A DNA stretch of 64,000 nt from Alentia gelatinosa (lineage: Eukaryota > Annelida > Polychaeta > Phyllodocida > Polynoidae). Both the position numbers and the translations under genes were made by a program. Positions 11,664 to 22,385 of this stretch are shown piece by piece (within the stretch, counting starts at the first letter, position 1; each line of letters begins with the position of its first letter). A model generated the notes under the pieces. That model saw only the letters and a program-made list of their open reading frames with translations. It was not told the origin of the DNA and searched no databases. The DNA is taken from assembly GCA_950022655.1 (NCBI GenBank), contig OX465582.1:90115801-90179800 (forward strand), in the 5' to 3' direction.

Positions 11664-11826
11664 AAGGCCCTTTTCCATTGGCTGATGAAAACGATGTAGA
11701 TTTTGTTTTCTCCTAATAGCCCGTTTACATTGGCTGTCACCGATCTACAGTCAGGCACCACCGACGGACCTTTAGCACTGCATAAAATTTACACCGTTTT
11801 CGTCGGCCAATGGCAACGGGCCTTAT
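11664..11826. mobile_element. ATTGGC-ended MITE (copy 1)
   Basis: The ends GCCCTTTTCCATTGGCTGA and TCGGCCAATGGCAACGGGCC form an imperfect inverted repeat. The interior carries CCGATCTACAGTCAG and CCGTTTTCGTC, shared with copies at 22975, 27404, 27612 and 63148. Confidence 0.6.
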
Positions 11827-11849
11827 GTTAGGAAACTATAATCGATGAA

Positions 11850-12183
11850 AACTGCAAAAGATTTCAGATAACAGCGCTTGTATCTGAAACCAGTCAATAT
11901 TGTGTATGTATGTCTTAACCCTCACAAATTTCTTTGAAAAATATGATAAAGATATGATAAAAACATGTAACTTACGTTATCAGATATTTACTCCGCTATA
12001 CGAGGGACCACTTCCGAGCTGAAATAAAGAAAAAAGACATAGGAATGACATAAAGATTACATATGTATATTATTTGTAATGATACGTCCATAAATGAACA
12101 AAAACGTTTAGCATTGCCTCTTTTGATATTGACAAACAATATTGGAAAACAACGACTATGCCCAAAACAGGTTGCTTTCTGTA
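11850..12183. other. Non-coding; half of a type-B hairpin
   Basis: 11873-11907 matches one arm of the stem-B hairpins (GTATCTGAAACCAGTCAATA), without the other arm. 12080-12183 resembles the half-palindrome that precedes TTATCTCACCCC modules elsewhere. Confidence 0.5.
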
Positions 12184-12312
12184 TTTATCTGACCCCTTTA
12201 CACACTAAAAGATTGGCTATAGGCCATGGAGAATGGACTGCAATACTCGATGGGGCATGGAGAACGAGTTCCCAATGTTGAGCCTATAGGACAAAAATAC
12301 CAGGGGTATGAA
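12184..12312. mobile_element. TTATCTCACCCC-bounded module (copy 1, diverged)
   Basis: The left end is TTATCTGACCCC and the right end ACCAGGGGTATGA. The interior, with TGGAGAACGAGTTCCCAATG, is shared with 42021-42159 and 42443-42584. Confidence 0.6.
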
Positions 12313-12689
12313 AAAGTCAGGTACCCTCATACGACACATCCCGACTTAACCAGTCAAGTAGTCGGCCAGGATCGGCTTAGATCGCGCCACATCGCATGTA
12401 CAAGTCTCTATAATTACTCTCCTTTCAGAGCAGAGGAGGCTGAAATGTCGATCGTTGTCAGACCGGAACCACCGGTGAGAATACGCCGGTTCCCGCAGGT
12501 CCCCACCCACCTGTCCTCGCTGGTCGATATTATGACGAATGTTGATTGAAAATTAAGCATCTTTCTAGATTCTTCCCCAGGGGCAGTCGGCACTATAGAT
12601 GACTAATGTGCGGGTCACCATTATCTAGGCATATCTATTATTATATACTTATGACCGGACGCTTATGAAATACCATAGAGGAAACCTAA

Positions 12690-12850
12690 GAATGTTTAGG
12701 GTTAGGGCTTGTATCCCATAGAGTTTGAATCGTGTAGTAATTCACAAGGCGTGAATTACATAGCGATTCAAACAAGATGGAATCGAGCTCTGACCCAAAA
12801 CTTGAAAAGGTTTCTGAATTGATCTCACCCTTCCCATTGACTAATGGGCT
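12690..12850. mobile_element. Hairpin element, TTTGAATCG stem (copy 1)
   Basis: The palindrome at 12715-12795 pairs TCCCATAGAGTTTGAATCG with CGATTCAAACAAGATGGAA around a GTAATTCAC/GTGAATTAC core. The same element recurs at 29283-29450, including the following CTCACCCTTC segment. Confidence 0.65.
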
Positions 12851-13231
12851 AAGATTAGTTACCTGGCCTAACATGCGAGTGCACATTGGCCAGGCTTCCA
12901 GGCTACCGTATAGCGCACACCATCTCCACCGTGAGTCGCTGGCCGCAACCAGCAGATCCAGGACCATCTCCACGTCAGGTCTCTGTCACCTAACTCATCA
13001 TAAACAAATAACCTGGAGAGCTCGCCGCGGGGGCAGCTCATCAGGGCTGCCACCAGGTGGAGCCACGGGCGGGCAGGTAAGCGCGATGTATGCCGGGAAG
13101 AGCGCCCTGTTCAAATTAGCTGAGACGACCCGGATGTACTCATCATGATCTCTCCAGCACTCAGGGGGGAGAGTGGGAGGCAATCGTAGCCTGCTGATAC
13201 CAAGGATCAAGGCCATCCATAAAATACGCAC
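12851..13231 (-). other. Possible degraded coding block, not recognised
   Basis: This is a non-repetitive patch with relatively high GC. On the minus strand three overlapping open frames (13231-12998, 13053-12868 and 12973-12686) could be one reading frame broken by small indels. I recognise no family, so it may equally be random. Confidence 0.2.
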
Positions 13232-13417
13232 CTAAAATTTCTCTGAAGATTGTTTTCGTTAATTTTTGCAGTGCTGAATCGTAGGAGAATTCGTGAATAT
13301 TAGGTCCAGTACGGTCAATGTATTCTTAAAGTCTTAAAAGGATAATCGGGAAGTTGATTATACCTGCGTAGTTGGTTTTGTCTTCCACTAAACGTGCAAT
13401 ATTCTAGTTCAAATGAA

Positions 13418-13523
13418 ACTGTAAAATCCCGCTTCTGGGACACCTCGCTTTTAAGGTGACATCCCGCTTGAGGAAACTCTTTGCTTGGAATGGAGGGCAT
13501 CCCCTTAAGCGGGGTTTTACTGT
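13418..13523. mobile_element. MITE-like element with pogo/Tigger-like ends (copy 2)
   Basis: The ends are ACTGTAAAATCCCGCTT and AAGCGGGGTTTTACTGT, a clear inverted repeat. The interior has CACCTCGCTTTTAAGGTGAC. No transposase is present. Confidence 0.65.
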
Positions 13524-13529
13524 ACTACA

Positions 13530-14010
13530 AATAGATACTAGGAACAAATAACATATTCATCATTGATGAATGACCATGGAAATGTTAAAACGTATGTATT
13601 CAAAGGTTTGGGTTTTATTTAGTCTGTGGGTTATTTGTGGTAACCCACCTGGCAATTAGCCACTCCTATAACTGACTTTGTAGTCAATCGCCAGTAGGAT
13701 AATGAGGTACTTCAGCTTGAAGTGATCGGGCATGTTCAGCTGGACACTCCTATATGACTTTTAGGCACTTGATCTCTGCACCATAGCAATGTCAGGGGGC
13801 TGGCATGAAGATCGTGAATGGATAGCTTTTGCAGCATGCTGAAAGTCTATAAAACTATGAAATAATACCTCACATGCACGCCATTTTGTGTTGGCAATTC
13901 TGGAAATTGCTGCATTTCTTCCTTGGAGTGTAATATCACAGTGAATAATAGTAAATAATAGCATGCAGATAGTGAAGGGATAGATATTTGCAGCAAGCTG
14001 GAAGTCTCTG
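13530..14010 (+). repeat. Dispersed ~380-bp repeat, diverged copy 1
   Basis: It shares the landmarks TTCATCATTGATGAATGA, GGTTTGGGTT, AACCCACCTGG and GAATGGATAGCTTTTGCAGC with the copies at 15492, 18438, 26654 and 57090. A second partial copy of the last third lies at 13930-14010. Confidence 0.6.
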
Positions 14011-14220
14011 TGACCACTCTAACCTTTCAGTGGGATTCACACGGTGAAATTCACATATCTGATAAGGTGTTTGTCTGAGACAAATCCTGCTGAGATTCTC
14101 CACTGGAACAATATCTCCTTGTCGGAATCGTATGGTTCCATTTCCCTGATAGAAGTATTTTCCTGTGATTTTGAACCCTGTGAGGTACATGAATCCAACA
14201 GTGTGAATTCCACTTAAAGG
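14011..14220. mobile_element. CACACGGT-ended TIR element (partial)
   Basis: It contains AAGGTGTTTGTCTGAGAC and GTGAGGTACATGAATCCAAC, which are the terminal motifs of the element at 14330-14583. Confidence 0.5.
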
Positions 14221-14329
14221 AGAATCATCTGAGACAAGGAGAAAGCTGAGAAGTACAACCGTCTCAGGTACATTAGTCTGTACGTGTGAATCTCACCTTA
14301 GATGATATATGGGATATACGAGTACGCTC

Positions 14330-14583
14330 TAAAGTGTAATTCACACGGTTGGATTAATGTACCTCACAGGTTCAAAATATCATGCGATTCTGTTCCTTTT
14401 CAGGGGGAAATGTCTTTAACAATGACGGGTGGGGGGGGGGGGGGGGGGGGGGACATGTCCCAGGGAAATGAAACCCTATAATTTAAACGAAGAAATTGTG
14501 ACGAGTACAGAATCTCAGATAGATTTGTCCCAGAAAAACACCCTGTGAGGTACATGAATCCCATCGTGTGAATCCAACTTTAT
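14330..14583. mobile_element. 254-bp TIR element with an internal G22 tract
   Basis: Inverted repeats of about 40 bp start TAAAGTGTAATTCACACGG and end CGTGTGAATCCAACTTTA. Both arms also carry GTACCTCACAGG or its complement. A run of 22 G lies at 14431-14452. Related copies lie at 17818-18020 and 49311-49516. Confidence 0.75.
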
Positions 14584-15491
14584 AAAGAAGCCTCTATAGA
14601 ATCCTCCCATATCAGACCTCATAAAACAGCCACTCACCTCCCGCTGTGTGAATATCTGACGCACAACACTGCGGCAGATCGTGAAGAACTGAAGCCAATC
14701 TTCCCGGTTTGAGTCTGGACTCGGGAGTCCTCGGGGCAGAAAGCGTTAGCAAAGTCAGGGCGGCCGCGCAAAATACTCCCGCTCGGCGAGACACTAATGA
14801 AATGTTTCTCAAAGAGAGAGGGGTGCAAATTAGAAGGCGGCTGAAGTGTCTGCTCAATTAACGGGCCCCAGTCTGATGTGTTAATTACCCAATACCTCAA
14901 TAGTCGGCCAAGCCCACACTCCCTGCTTCAAGGCCAATTCGCCATCTTATTTGTGCTAATGGTCCCCTTCGCAAAAACACATAGCAGAAGATGAAAATCT
15001 GAGTTTATTCGTGTTTCCATCTTAGCGTATCTACCACTATATACCGTGTTTACTTATCTTTTCTGATTACGTATCTACCATGATAGACCGTGTTTTCATA
15101 TCTTTTCTTATTGATACGCCCATATTGTCTGTTTGCGTATACACCGTAATGTCCGCATATATACGGCTCGGTGTATATAATGCATCATGCACAGAAACTG
15201 ACGTATATATGACGGCCGATATGTTGGATGATATGTATACGCCTGTACTGCTGTGGATACGCCAAAATTATATATCAGGAAAGTCAAAGTTTCCTACTGT
15301 ATAGATATTCATATATGTAAAGGGAAATTAACTTAGAAGGAGTGAAGCACCTTCTGGGCTATTTGTGTCAGATAATACCCCCCGCGAGATCCTGTACCAG
15401 AACACCATCTCTTTCTACCATTTATTTGTGACTGGAATTTCGGATGAATCTTTAGTGAGATTTAGTGTTTCACAGTCCCACGGACGTTCTA
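14584..15491. other. Mostly low-copy non-coding DNA
   Basis: 14620-14960 is unique-looking. It carries AT-core homeodomain-like sites (GTTAATTACCC near 14879, CACTAATGAAATG near 14790), possibly a regulatory element. 15010-15300 is rich in TATACGCC/GTATAC motifs that recur in the element at 15576. No gene is seen. Confidence 0.35.
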
Positions 15492-16268
15492 GACTAGGAG
15501 GAAATTGTATGTTCATCTTTGATGAATGAGCGTGCAATTATAAATGAATAACAATTACAAGGTTTTGGTTACATTCACTGCACGAAAACCACCATTTTAT
15601 TCATATATACACCATCGCGGAAGTGCATGTATTGGCTGAATATTGACTTGTTTTCATATATCTGTATATATATATACGCCCAGGCCTTATATACGGACGC
15701 GTCATGGCTGTATTTCACACCCGGCGTATATGAGAGGAAATATCCTCTGCCCCCACCGCCTCCCGCCTGTTTGTGTTGGTAGAAGTACAGGTGTCCTCAG
15801 TAGGAAGCCCTCCCCCTCCCCCTCCCCCACCTTCCCCCGCCCGCTCTCAGTGAAGCCCCCTTCACTGGATGCTTATATACGCCTACAGATGAGGTGTATA
15901 CACATGGGGAATTGGACGACCTTGTATACACAAAATACCTACTTATATACGCCGGGCACATCCATATGTAAAATAATGATGTTCGTGCAGTGATTCAGTC
16001 TATGAATGGTTTTGTGTAACCCACTTGCACCCAGTCAACTTGTCATTTCTACAACTGCCTGAGTCTAGGATCCAGACTTACCAAGGACCAGTTGGTCTTG
16101 AGGTATTTTGATCTTGAGTGATTGGTCATGGTCAGCTGGGCATGACTCTAAGACCCTGAGACACTGGCTTCCACAGTAATAGCCTGCAGATAGGGAAAGG
16201 ATAGTTTTCATGCAGGATGTTGGAAGTCTGTATGTGACCACTCTAACCTTTGTAGAGCATGCAAGCAC
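15492..16268 (+). repeat. Dispersed ~380-bp repeat, copy 2, split by an insertion
   Basis: The left part (15492-15575) ends in GGTTACATT. The right part (15993-16268) resumes with ATTCAGTCTATGAATGG and continues through GATTGGTCATGGTCAGCTGG and GCATGCAAGCACGCTCTAA. Intact copies read straight across this point. Confidence 0.8.
15576..15992. mobile_element. 417-bp TIR element inserted with ATT duplication
   Basis: The ends are CACTGCACGAA and TTCGTGCAGTG. Direct ATT duplications flank it at 15573-15575 and 15993-15995. The interior has TATACGCC motifs, GAGAGGAAATATCCTC and a C-rich tract. A second, 5'-truncated copy lies at 45480-45815. A 3-bp duplication suits the PIF/Harbinger superfamily, but no transposase is present. 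Confidence 0.72.
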
Positions 16269-16588
16269 GCTCTAAAAACCCAGTTCACACGGGGGGACGG
16301 TTCCTGATTGGTGGACTAAGTACCCAGTCAATAGGAGGCCAGCTGGCAGGATCACTTGTTTCTCATGCCCCTCGATCTATGTACCCAGCCGCAGGGACTA
16401 TGTCTAAGACTATGTACTGGGTATATGCCTCCATGTAAATCTAATCTGACATTTTTCCTTGCGGCTGCAAAAGGCAAAAAACGGCATGAGATTTTTGTAC
16501 CAGGGGAGAATTGTCTGAGACTGAGGAAACGCTGTGCAGTACAGTTTACGGTCAGTTTTTGGCAGGATATAAACAATTTGAGGTATAT
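16269..16588. other. Non-coding, nothing firm recognised
   Basis: 16490-16550 (GGGGAGAATTGTCTGAGACT) resembles 49240-49265, so it is part of a dispersed repeat. The rest is unassigned. Confidence 0.4.
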
Positions 16589-16589
16589 A

Positions 16590-16700
16590 ATGATAATAAT
16601 GATAATAATAATAATAATAATGATAATAATAATAAAAATAATGATAATAATAATAAAAATAATAATAAAAATAATAATTATGATAATAATAATAATAATG

Positions 16701-16749
<49 letters not shown>
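16590..16749. repeat. (TAA/TGA) microsatellite
   Basis: About 160 bp of ATA/ATG trinucleotides. It explains the Ile-, Tyr- and Asn-rich false frames on both strands. Confidence 0.95.
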
Positions 16750-16885
16750 CCCATGGTGATGACAACAATACGGTGATACTTATTCTCTCGGAATTGCCGA
16801 TAAATCGCTCAGAACAAGTTCGAAGAATGGTTATGAATGACTTATCGTCGACACCTCAAATAAGTATCACGGTATTGCCATCATA
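16750..16885. mobile_element. Hairpin element, stem type D (diverged)
   Basis: Arms AATACGGTGATACTTATT and AATAAGTATCACGGTATTG are inverted over about 130 bp, flanked by CCATGGTGATG and CATCATAACTATG. It is a relative of the hairpin at 59157-59285. Confidence 0.6.
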
Positions 16886-17335
16886 ACTATGCTTTTACTT
16901 ATCATATGGCGTACGGGATATGTACTGCATCAAATCCCAACAAATCGTACAAAAGCGTTGGTTAAAAATTGCTATTTCATGGTACATAATAATACGAAAA
17001 CAAGCATACTGTGCCTGTACGAGACAGTATCTGATAGTAAACGACTGTTAAGTGGACTATGTACCGTCCCCACTGCCGCCATTGATTACAACCTAATCAT
17101 CACATCAGTGTTCATCTCTGACAGGATATTCCTCATCCTCGCTCTGAAATTTAAATTATCTCAGATGGATTTTTCCCTGCATCCCTCTACTGAAGTCGGC
17201 TTCCTTTGTTTACTTTTTCCCATGAATAAAGACATCATGGACGGCGGGTGTGATTACCATCCCCCCTCCTCCCCCCTCCTCCTCCCCCCTCCCTCCTTCT
17301 CATCGCCACCCTTCCCGCGGATGAGCCTATTTTCT
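16886..17335. other. Low-copy DNA with a C-rich tract
   Basis: 17255-17305 is a CCCCTCCT-type pyrimidine tract. An open frame at 16889-17338 has no recognisable domain. Confidence 0.4.
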
Positions 17336-17475
17336 TGACCTTTGACCCGGAAGTTCAACCCTTGACCGCGTTCGCGTGTCGCCGATAATGGCGCGCCACT
17401 CGAGACATGTGATCATCACGTGACTCATCGCGTTATCCCGCGTTATTTGGCCTCATCTTCATGAATATCAATCTA
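17336..17475. promoter_or_regulatory. Candidate cis-regulatory cluster
   Basis: Within 140 bp are a near-consensus DR1 nuclear-receptor site (TGACCTTTGACCC, 17336-17348), an abutting ETS core (CCGGAAGT, 17347-17354), and an E-box CACGTG (17417-17422) overlapping an AP-1 site TGACTCA (17421-17427). CpGs are frequent and no repeat family covers it. Regulation of a gene outside the window is inference. Confidence 0.4.
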
Positions 17476-17577
17476 ACAAGCTACGCCGCCCGCCGCCGAC
17501 AGGGAAGCGCCCCGCCACCCCCTACCACCTCCCACTCAGCCACCCACCCACCCGTCCATCCGAAAACGAGTACGTAG

Positions 17578-18340
17578 AGTGGGAGTCACACGATGGGATT
17601 CATGTATCTCACAGGGTATTTGTCTGATAGAAATCCTGTGAATATTCATGTACCTACAAGATAAAAATGTAGTAATAGTAGATAAAATACTCGAAATAGT
17701 TTTCTGATGTACTATTAGACCTGATTTTGACTGTGTCTGAAAAATATCGCGTGCGCGATGACGCTACATGTCAATAAAAACATATACATGTAAAAAAATG
17801 TACCTCGCAAGGTGTTTGTCTAAAGTGGAATTCACACAGTAGGATTCATGTACCTCAGAAGGTTCAGAATCTCATGAGATCCTGTTCCTTTTTAAGTGGT
17901 AAATGTCGCCAACAATTACAGGGGAAAAACATGTCTCAGGGAAATGGAACCCTTTAATTTAGATGAAGAGATTGTGTTCGAGTACAGAATCTCAGCAAAG
18001 CACCCTGTGAGGTACAGGGTGTTTGTCTGAGACAAATCTTGCTGAGATTCATTTACCTCACAGGGTGTTTGTCTGAGACATATCCTGCTGAGATTCATGT
18101 ACCTCACAGGGGGTTTCTCTGAGACAAATCCTGCTGAGATTCATGATCTCACAGGATGTGTGTCTGAGACAAATCCTGCTGAGGTTCATGTACCCCACAG
18201 GGTGTTTGAGACAAATCCTGATGAGATTCATGTACCTCGCAGGGAGTTTGTTTGAGACTAATCCCGCGAACATTCATGTACCTCACAAGGTGTTTGTCTA
18301 AAGTGGAATTCACACAGTAGGTTCCATGTACCTCAGAGGG
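17578..18340. repeat. 46-bp tandem array within CACACGGT-type element remains
   Basis: 18000-18290 holds about six copies of a 46-bp unit containing GATTCATGTACCTCACAGGG and TGTTTGTCTGAGACAAATCC. These are the TIR motifs of the element at 14330, so the array grew from an element end. Flanking partial elements lie at 17578-17680 and 17818-18020. Confidence 0.75.
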
Positions 18341-18437
18341 TTTAAAATCTCATACAACTCACACTAACACTCCCTGATCTACCATATGATGCAGATGATT
18401 CATCACATCCCTGGTACAAGTTTAGCCATAAGAATAA

Positions 18438-18821
18438 TATAACTAGGAGCAAATAGGATGTATGAGTGTGCAATTATAAATGAATAACAATTAAAAGGCT
18501 TGGGTTAGATTTAGTCTATGTATAGTTTTCTGTAACCCACTTGCACCCAGTCAACTTGCCATTTCTGCAACTGCCTATCTAGGATCCAAACAGATCAAGC
18601 ACCAGTGGGTCTTGAGGTACTTTGGTCTTGAGTGATTGGTCATGGTCAACTGGGCACACCTCTAAGACCCTGAGACACTGGCTCTCTGCTCTGTTCTCAC
18701 TATCACAGTGAACAGCATGTGGATGGTAAAGGGATAGTTTTCTGGAAGCACACTGAAAGTTCAATGTGATGACTCAAACCTCTAGATGATGTATTTAGTG
18801 CATGCAAGCACGCTCTAAAAA
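18438..18821 (+). repeat. Dispersed ~380-bp repeat, copy 3
   Basis: A full-length copy running from AACTAGGAGCAAAT to GCATGCAAGCACGCTCTAA, without insertion. It is in the same orientation as all other copies in the window. Confidence 0.8.
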
Positions 18822-18949
18822 ACAACTCAATGATCACCCACGTAAAGGGACAGGTCTTCAGAGAGAAGACAAGACATGAGCATGGAGATTTTAAAAACGT
18901 CCGTAACTGGATATGCAAAGTAATTTGAACTATTCTGATACTGCGAATT

Positions 18950-19104
18950 ATTCTGATATTGGTGAGATAGATCCAGAACCACACTCGAATCGTAAAATAA
19001 ACAATATTTCACTTGTTTGGATGAACCGTAATCATCACTCGACTTGCCTCAATGACGATTGTGGAGCATCTAAACTCGTGGGGTATTGTCTATATATACG
19101 ATTC
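18950..19104. mobile_element. Composite hairpin element with TCGGCTTCGCC-type apex (copy P1)
   Basis: The palindrome 18987-19104 pairs GAATCGTAAAATAAACAATA with the complement near 19085-19104. The apex CACTCGACTTGCCTC is a variant of the family apex. The flank GGTGAGATAGATC on the left is the GGGGTGAGATAA border. Confidence 0.7.
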
Positions 19105-19127
19105 TCTATGCAGTCCTATATAATAAC

Positions 19128-20340
19128 CATATGATGCCACACATATTCACACAGTATGCTCACTCTAACCCTGCCTGATTTACCATATGATGCTGCACAC
19201 ATCCACTCACTTCTACACACCAACACTGTCTGATTTACCATATGATACTTCATGTATCCACTCGCCATACTCACTCTAACACTGCCAGATTCACCATATG
19301 ATGCCCCATGATTTACCATATGATGCCCTACGCATCCACTCGCTGAACACTAGCGCTACTTGATTTACCTTATGATGCCCCACGAATTGCGATATGGTGC
19401 CCCACATATCCATTTACGTCTAAACACTAACATTGCCTGATTTACCCTGTGATATGATGCCCTATGCTTTACCATATGATGCCCCATGTATCCACTCGCT
19501 GCACACTATCACTGCCTTATTTATCATTTTATTATCCACCTAATACAAAATGTCCATAGAAAACACATAGGGAGTTGTATGGACATACCCGGCGCATACA
19601 GATATGTTGTATGCTCCGGGTGGCGCATACGGGAAAATAGTGCGTACGGAAAAATAGTACATAACTAAAATGAACTGATATTGACATGCCACTTGCCCAG
19701 AAAAGGTGAATAATAAATACAATATAGACTGATTTCAGATAAAAGCCGTTGTATGCTCCTCAGAGTTGACTCTGCGCAATATCCTCGCATATGCTCGGAT
19801 ATTACTACGCGTCAACTCCTCAAAGCATACGGCCGCTTGTATCTGAGACCAGTCAATATTGTGTATTTATGCCCCATGTATCCACTCACTCCTACAAACT
19901 AACATTCCCTCGTTTACCACAAGGTGCCCCACGATTTACCATATTTGGCCCCACATATTGCCTCACTCCTACACACTATCACTGACTTATTTACCATATA
20001 ATGCCCCATGTATCCACTCACTACTCACACTCTAACACCCTGCTGTGTGCAAACACCGCTCCTACCCTCCCATGATGTAACGCCCGGCCGCCTACAGTCG
20101 ATATACGCATGGCCAACGAGTGAACAATTTATTCTCTATGATTTACATTATAATGCCGCACATAGCCACTCACTTCTACCCTTTCTGATTTACAATATGA
20201 TGCCCCACTATACTCACTCTAGCACTGCCTGATTTATCATATGATGCCCAACAATTTGCAATATAATGCCGCACATTCCCACTCACTTCTACCCTAACAC
20301 TTCCTTATTTACCACATGATGCCCCGTGTAGCCACACACT
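19128..20340. repeat. Diverged tandem array, GATTTACCATATGATGCCCC unit
   Basis: Many diverged units of about 40-60 bp with the core GATTTACCATATGATGCCCC and ATCCACTCACT. A type-B hairpin element (19540-19862) interrupts it. Confidence 0.85.
19540..19862. mobile_element. Hairpin element, stem type B
   Basis: The palindrome 19719-19862 (144 bp) pairs ACAATATAGACTGATTTCAG with GTATCTGAGACCAGTCAATA. The apex contains ATTACTACGCGTCAAC. The base is TAATAAATAC. The preceding body (19540-19718, GTATGGACATACCCGGCG) resembles the flanks at 4405 and 25-165. Half copies lie at 11873-11907 and 41086-41163. Confidence 0.78.
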
Positions 20341-20569
20341 ATAGTTTTGATTATTCCTACCAGTTCTGCTACGAGGAGCAGTTCTTCCACTGGTAGTTCG
20401 TTGAAAATGCATTACATTGAGACAACCAAAGTAGCAGCATAAACTAATACATATCACAGGGAGATGCATTAGAGTTTAACATAAGTCAGGATAGATTGAT
20501 TTACTTGATTTAAAAATACCATATGATGCTCCAATATTTGTTATTATTTCTTTATAAATTATCACATGA
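20341..20569. other. Non-coding spacer in the array region
   Basis: 20341-20520 interrupts the GATTTACC array and has no recognised features. Confidence 0.4.
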
Positions 20570-21205
20570 ATGAAAGTAAATATGTATCCATGTACCCACT
20601 CACTACTCACACCCTAATACACTACTATGTGCAAACACTCCTACCCTTCCATGATGTAACGCCCGGCCGCCTACAGTCGATATATGCACGGAGACCGTGT
20701 GAACGATTTATTCTCCATGATTTACAATATAATGCTGCACATACCCACCGACTTATACCCTAACACTTTCTGATTTACCATATGATGAAACACATATCCA
20801 CTCATCATAGTCAATCTAACACTGCCTGACTTACCATTTGATGCCCCACTTATCTACTGACTATAGTTACTCTAGCACTACTTGGTTTACCATATGATGC
20901 CCCATTCTTTTTCATCATTTCTTTTTTTATTATTTAGCGTTTATTCATCCAAAGCTACAAGCATTGTCACAAAATACAGGGTCTTGTTTTGTTGTTTAAG
21001 AAACTGTTTTATTGTTAACCTCCAATATAGTGCATTAATTTCATCAATTATCACATGAATAAAAGAAATGTGTATCCATGTATCCGCTCACTACTCACAC
21101 TCTAACACACTACTATGTGCAAACACTCCTACCCTTCCACGGTGTAACGCCCGGCCGCCTACAGTCGATATACGCGCGGCCAACGTGTGAACGATTTATT
21201 CTGAT
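20570..21205. repeat. GATTTACC array continued, with a ~110-bp longer repeat
   Basis: A longer segment around TAACGCCCGGCCGCCTACAG and TCGATATA occurs three times, near 20023-20135, 20595-20715 and 21090-21205. This gives the array a second-level periodicity. Confidence 0.75.
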
Positions 21206-21480
21206 ATATTCACTTCTGTCGCCTCGTGGCGCCACTGTCTCCAGACCCTGTGACGGCTTCGCAGAGAGACGCCAGAGTGACCGGAAGTCGGGCGACTGGA
21301 GGGCGCGGGGAATGATGGGAAGTTGGACCCTGGAGGAGAGTGTAGGGGGAGGGGGTTGTTGGGAGGTACTGGTGGGGGTGTAGGGGGAGGGGGTTATAGG
21401 GAGGTTCTGGTGGGGTTGTAGGGGGGAGGGTTATGGGGATGTACTGGTGGGGGTGACTGGGCGATAGTGCCACAGCGAGT
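21206..21480. repeat. G-rich 48-bp tandem repeat
   Basis: 21335-21460 has about three units with GTACTGGTGGGGGTG and TAGGGGGAGGGGGTT. It is dense in G-runs. 21206-21330 is unique GC-rich DNA. Confidence 0.7.
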
Positions 21481-21999
21481 GTAATGATTGATTCTTAACT
21501 TGCTAAGATACAGGGGCCCGTTGAATGATCAAGGAACGTACACGAAGACCCTTTTCTGAACCTCTTATAAGGGTTATCGCTTGATGATTTTTAAGTATGT
21601 TGGCTAAAATAGTCTAAACCGTCCATAGAGTCGTCTGTAAGTGTTGAATAAAGTTGACCCACATTGTCCCTGGGTCTCTATGCAATACAGAAAAGGATCT
21701 ACATGTACGATCCTAGATTATTTAACAGATCCCAGGCTTCTGTTACATTGTATAGGGCATAACGCTGTTGTGTTATGAAGGCGTCCATCTTGTCCCCAAG
21801 CCAAACAAATCATAACACCAGGTGGCGGTTGTAGTTAACTATGGATTGTTTTAACAACATTTGTTCGGCTTGTCATAGAGTGGTTCCAGCTTCATGAGTG
21901 ACAATGTATTATATATATTTCTTAGTGGTTTACTGAGTCGCCATACACTTGTAATGGGGACTCTAATCAACACCACATGGTCAAAGGGCATGCAGTCAG
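21481..21999. other. Non-coding, nothing recognised
   Basis: Low-copy AT-rich DNA. It opens near 21513 with CAGGGGCCCGTTGAATGATC, which may be one end of a TIR element whose other end I could not find. Confidence 0.4.
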
Positions 22000-22385
22000 T
22001 CCTTTATCATTCATCATATACCAAGTCCCCATTGAAAATGTTTGGGCACTCAGTAAACCACTACCCATTATTCAAAAACTGTCAGATACCACAACTATGG
22101 TATACGGATTCAAATGCATGGTACACACAACCTAAAAGACATTATACGCGGGAAAATAGCCCCTTTATGCTATAGCGCAAAGAAAATAGTCTCTATTGAT
22201 ATACCCTTTAATGCATCAATTCCTGGGTCTAATTTATTCGAGAAGATGGCTAATAAATACAACAAACAATGGCTTTGTAGACAGGCAGCTCTGTAAACCA
22301 TGCCCGGGCCACTCGTGTATTACTACGCGTCAACCTCTCATGATTTACGGCCGCCTGTCTACAAAACCATCGATTATTGGCGATA
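22000..22385. mobile_element. Hairpin element, stem type C (copy 1)
   Basis: The body 22020-22259 (AAAATGTTTGGGCACTCAGT, ATGGTATACGGATTC) is shared with 44690-44937. It is followed by TAATAAATAC and a palindrome (22260-22379) pairing GGCTTTGTAGACAGGC with GCCTGTCTACAAAACC. The apex is ATTACTACGCGTCAAC. The open frames here are artefacts of the palindrome. Confidence 0.82.

Noticed and set aside
16352..16886. Ile-, Tyr- and Asn-rich frames
   Set aside because: Read-through of a TAA/TGA trinucleotide microsatellite.
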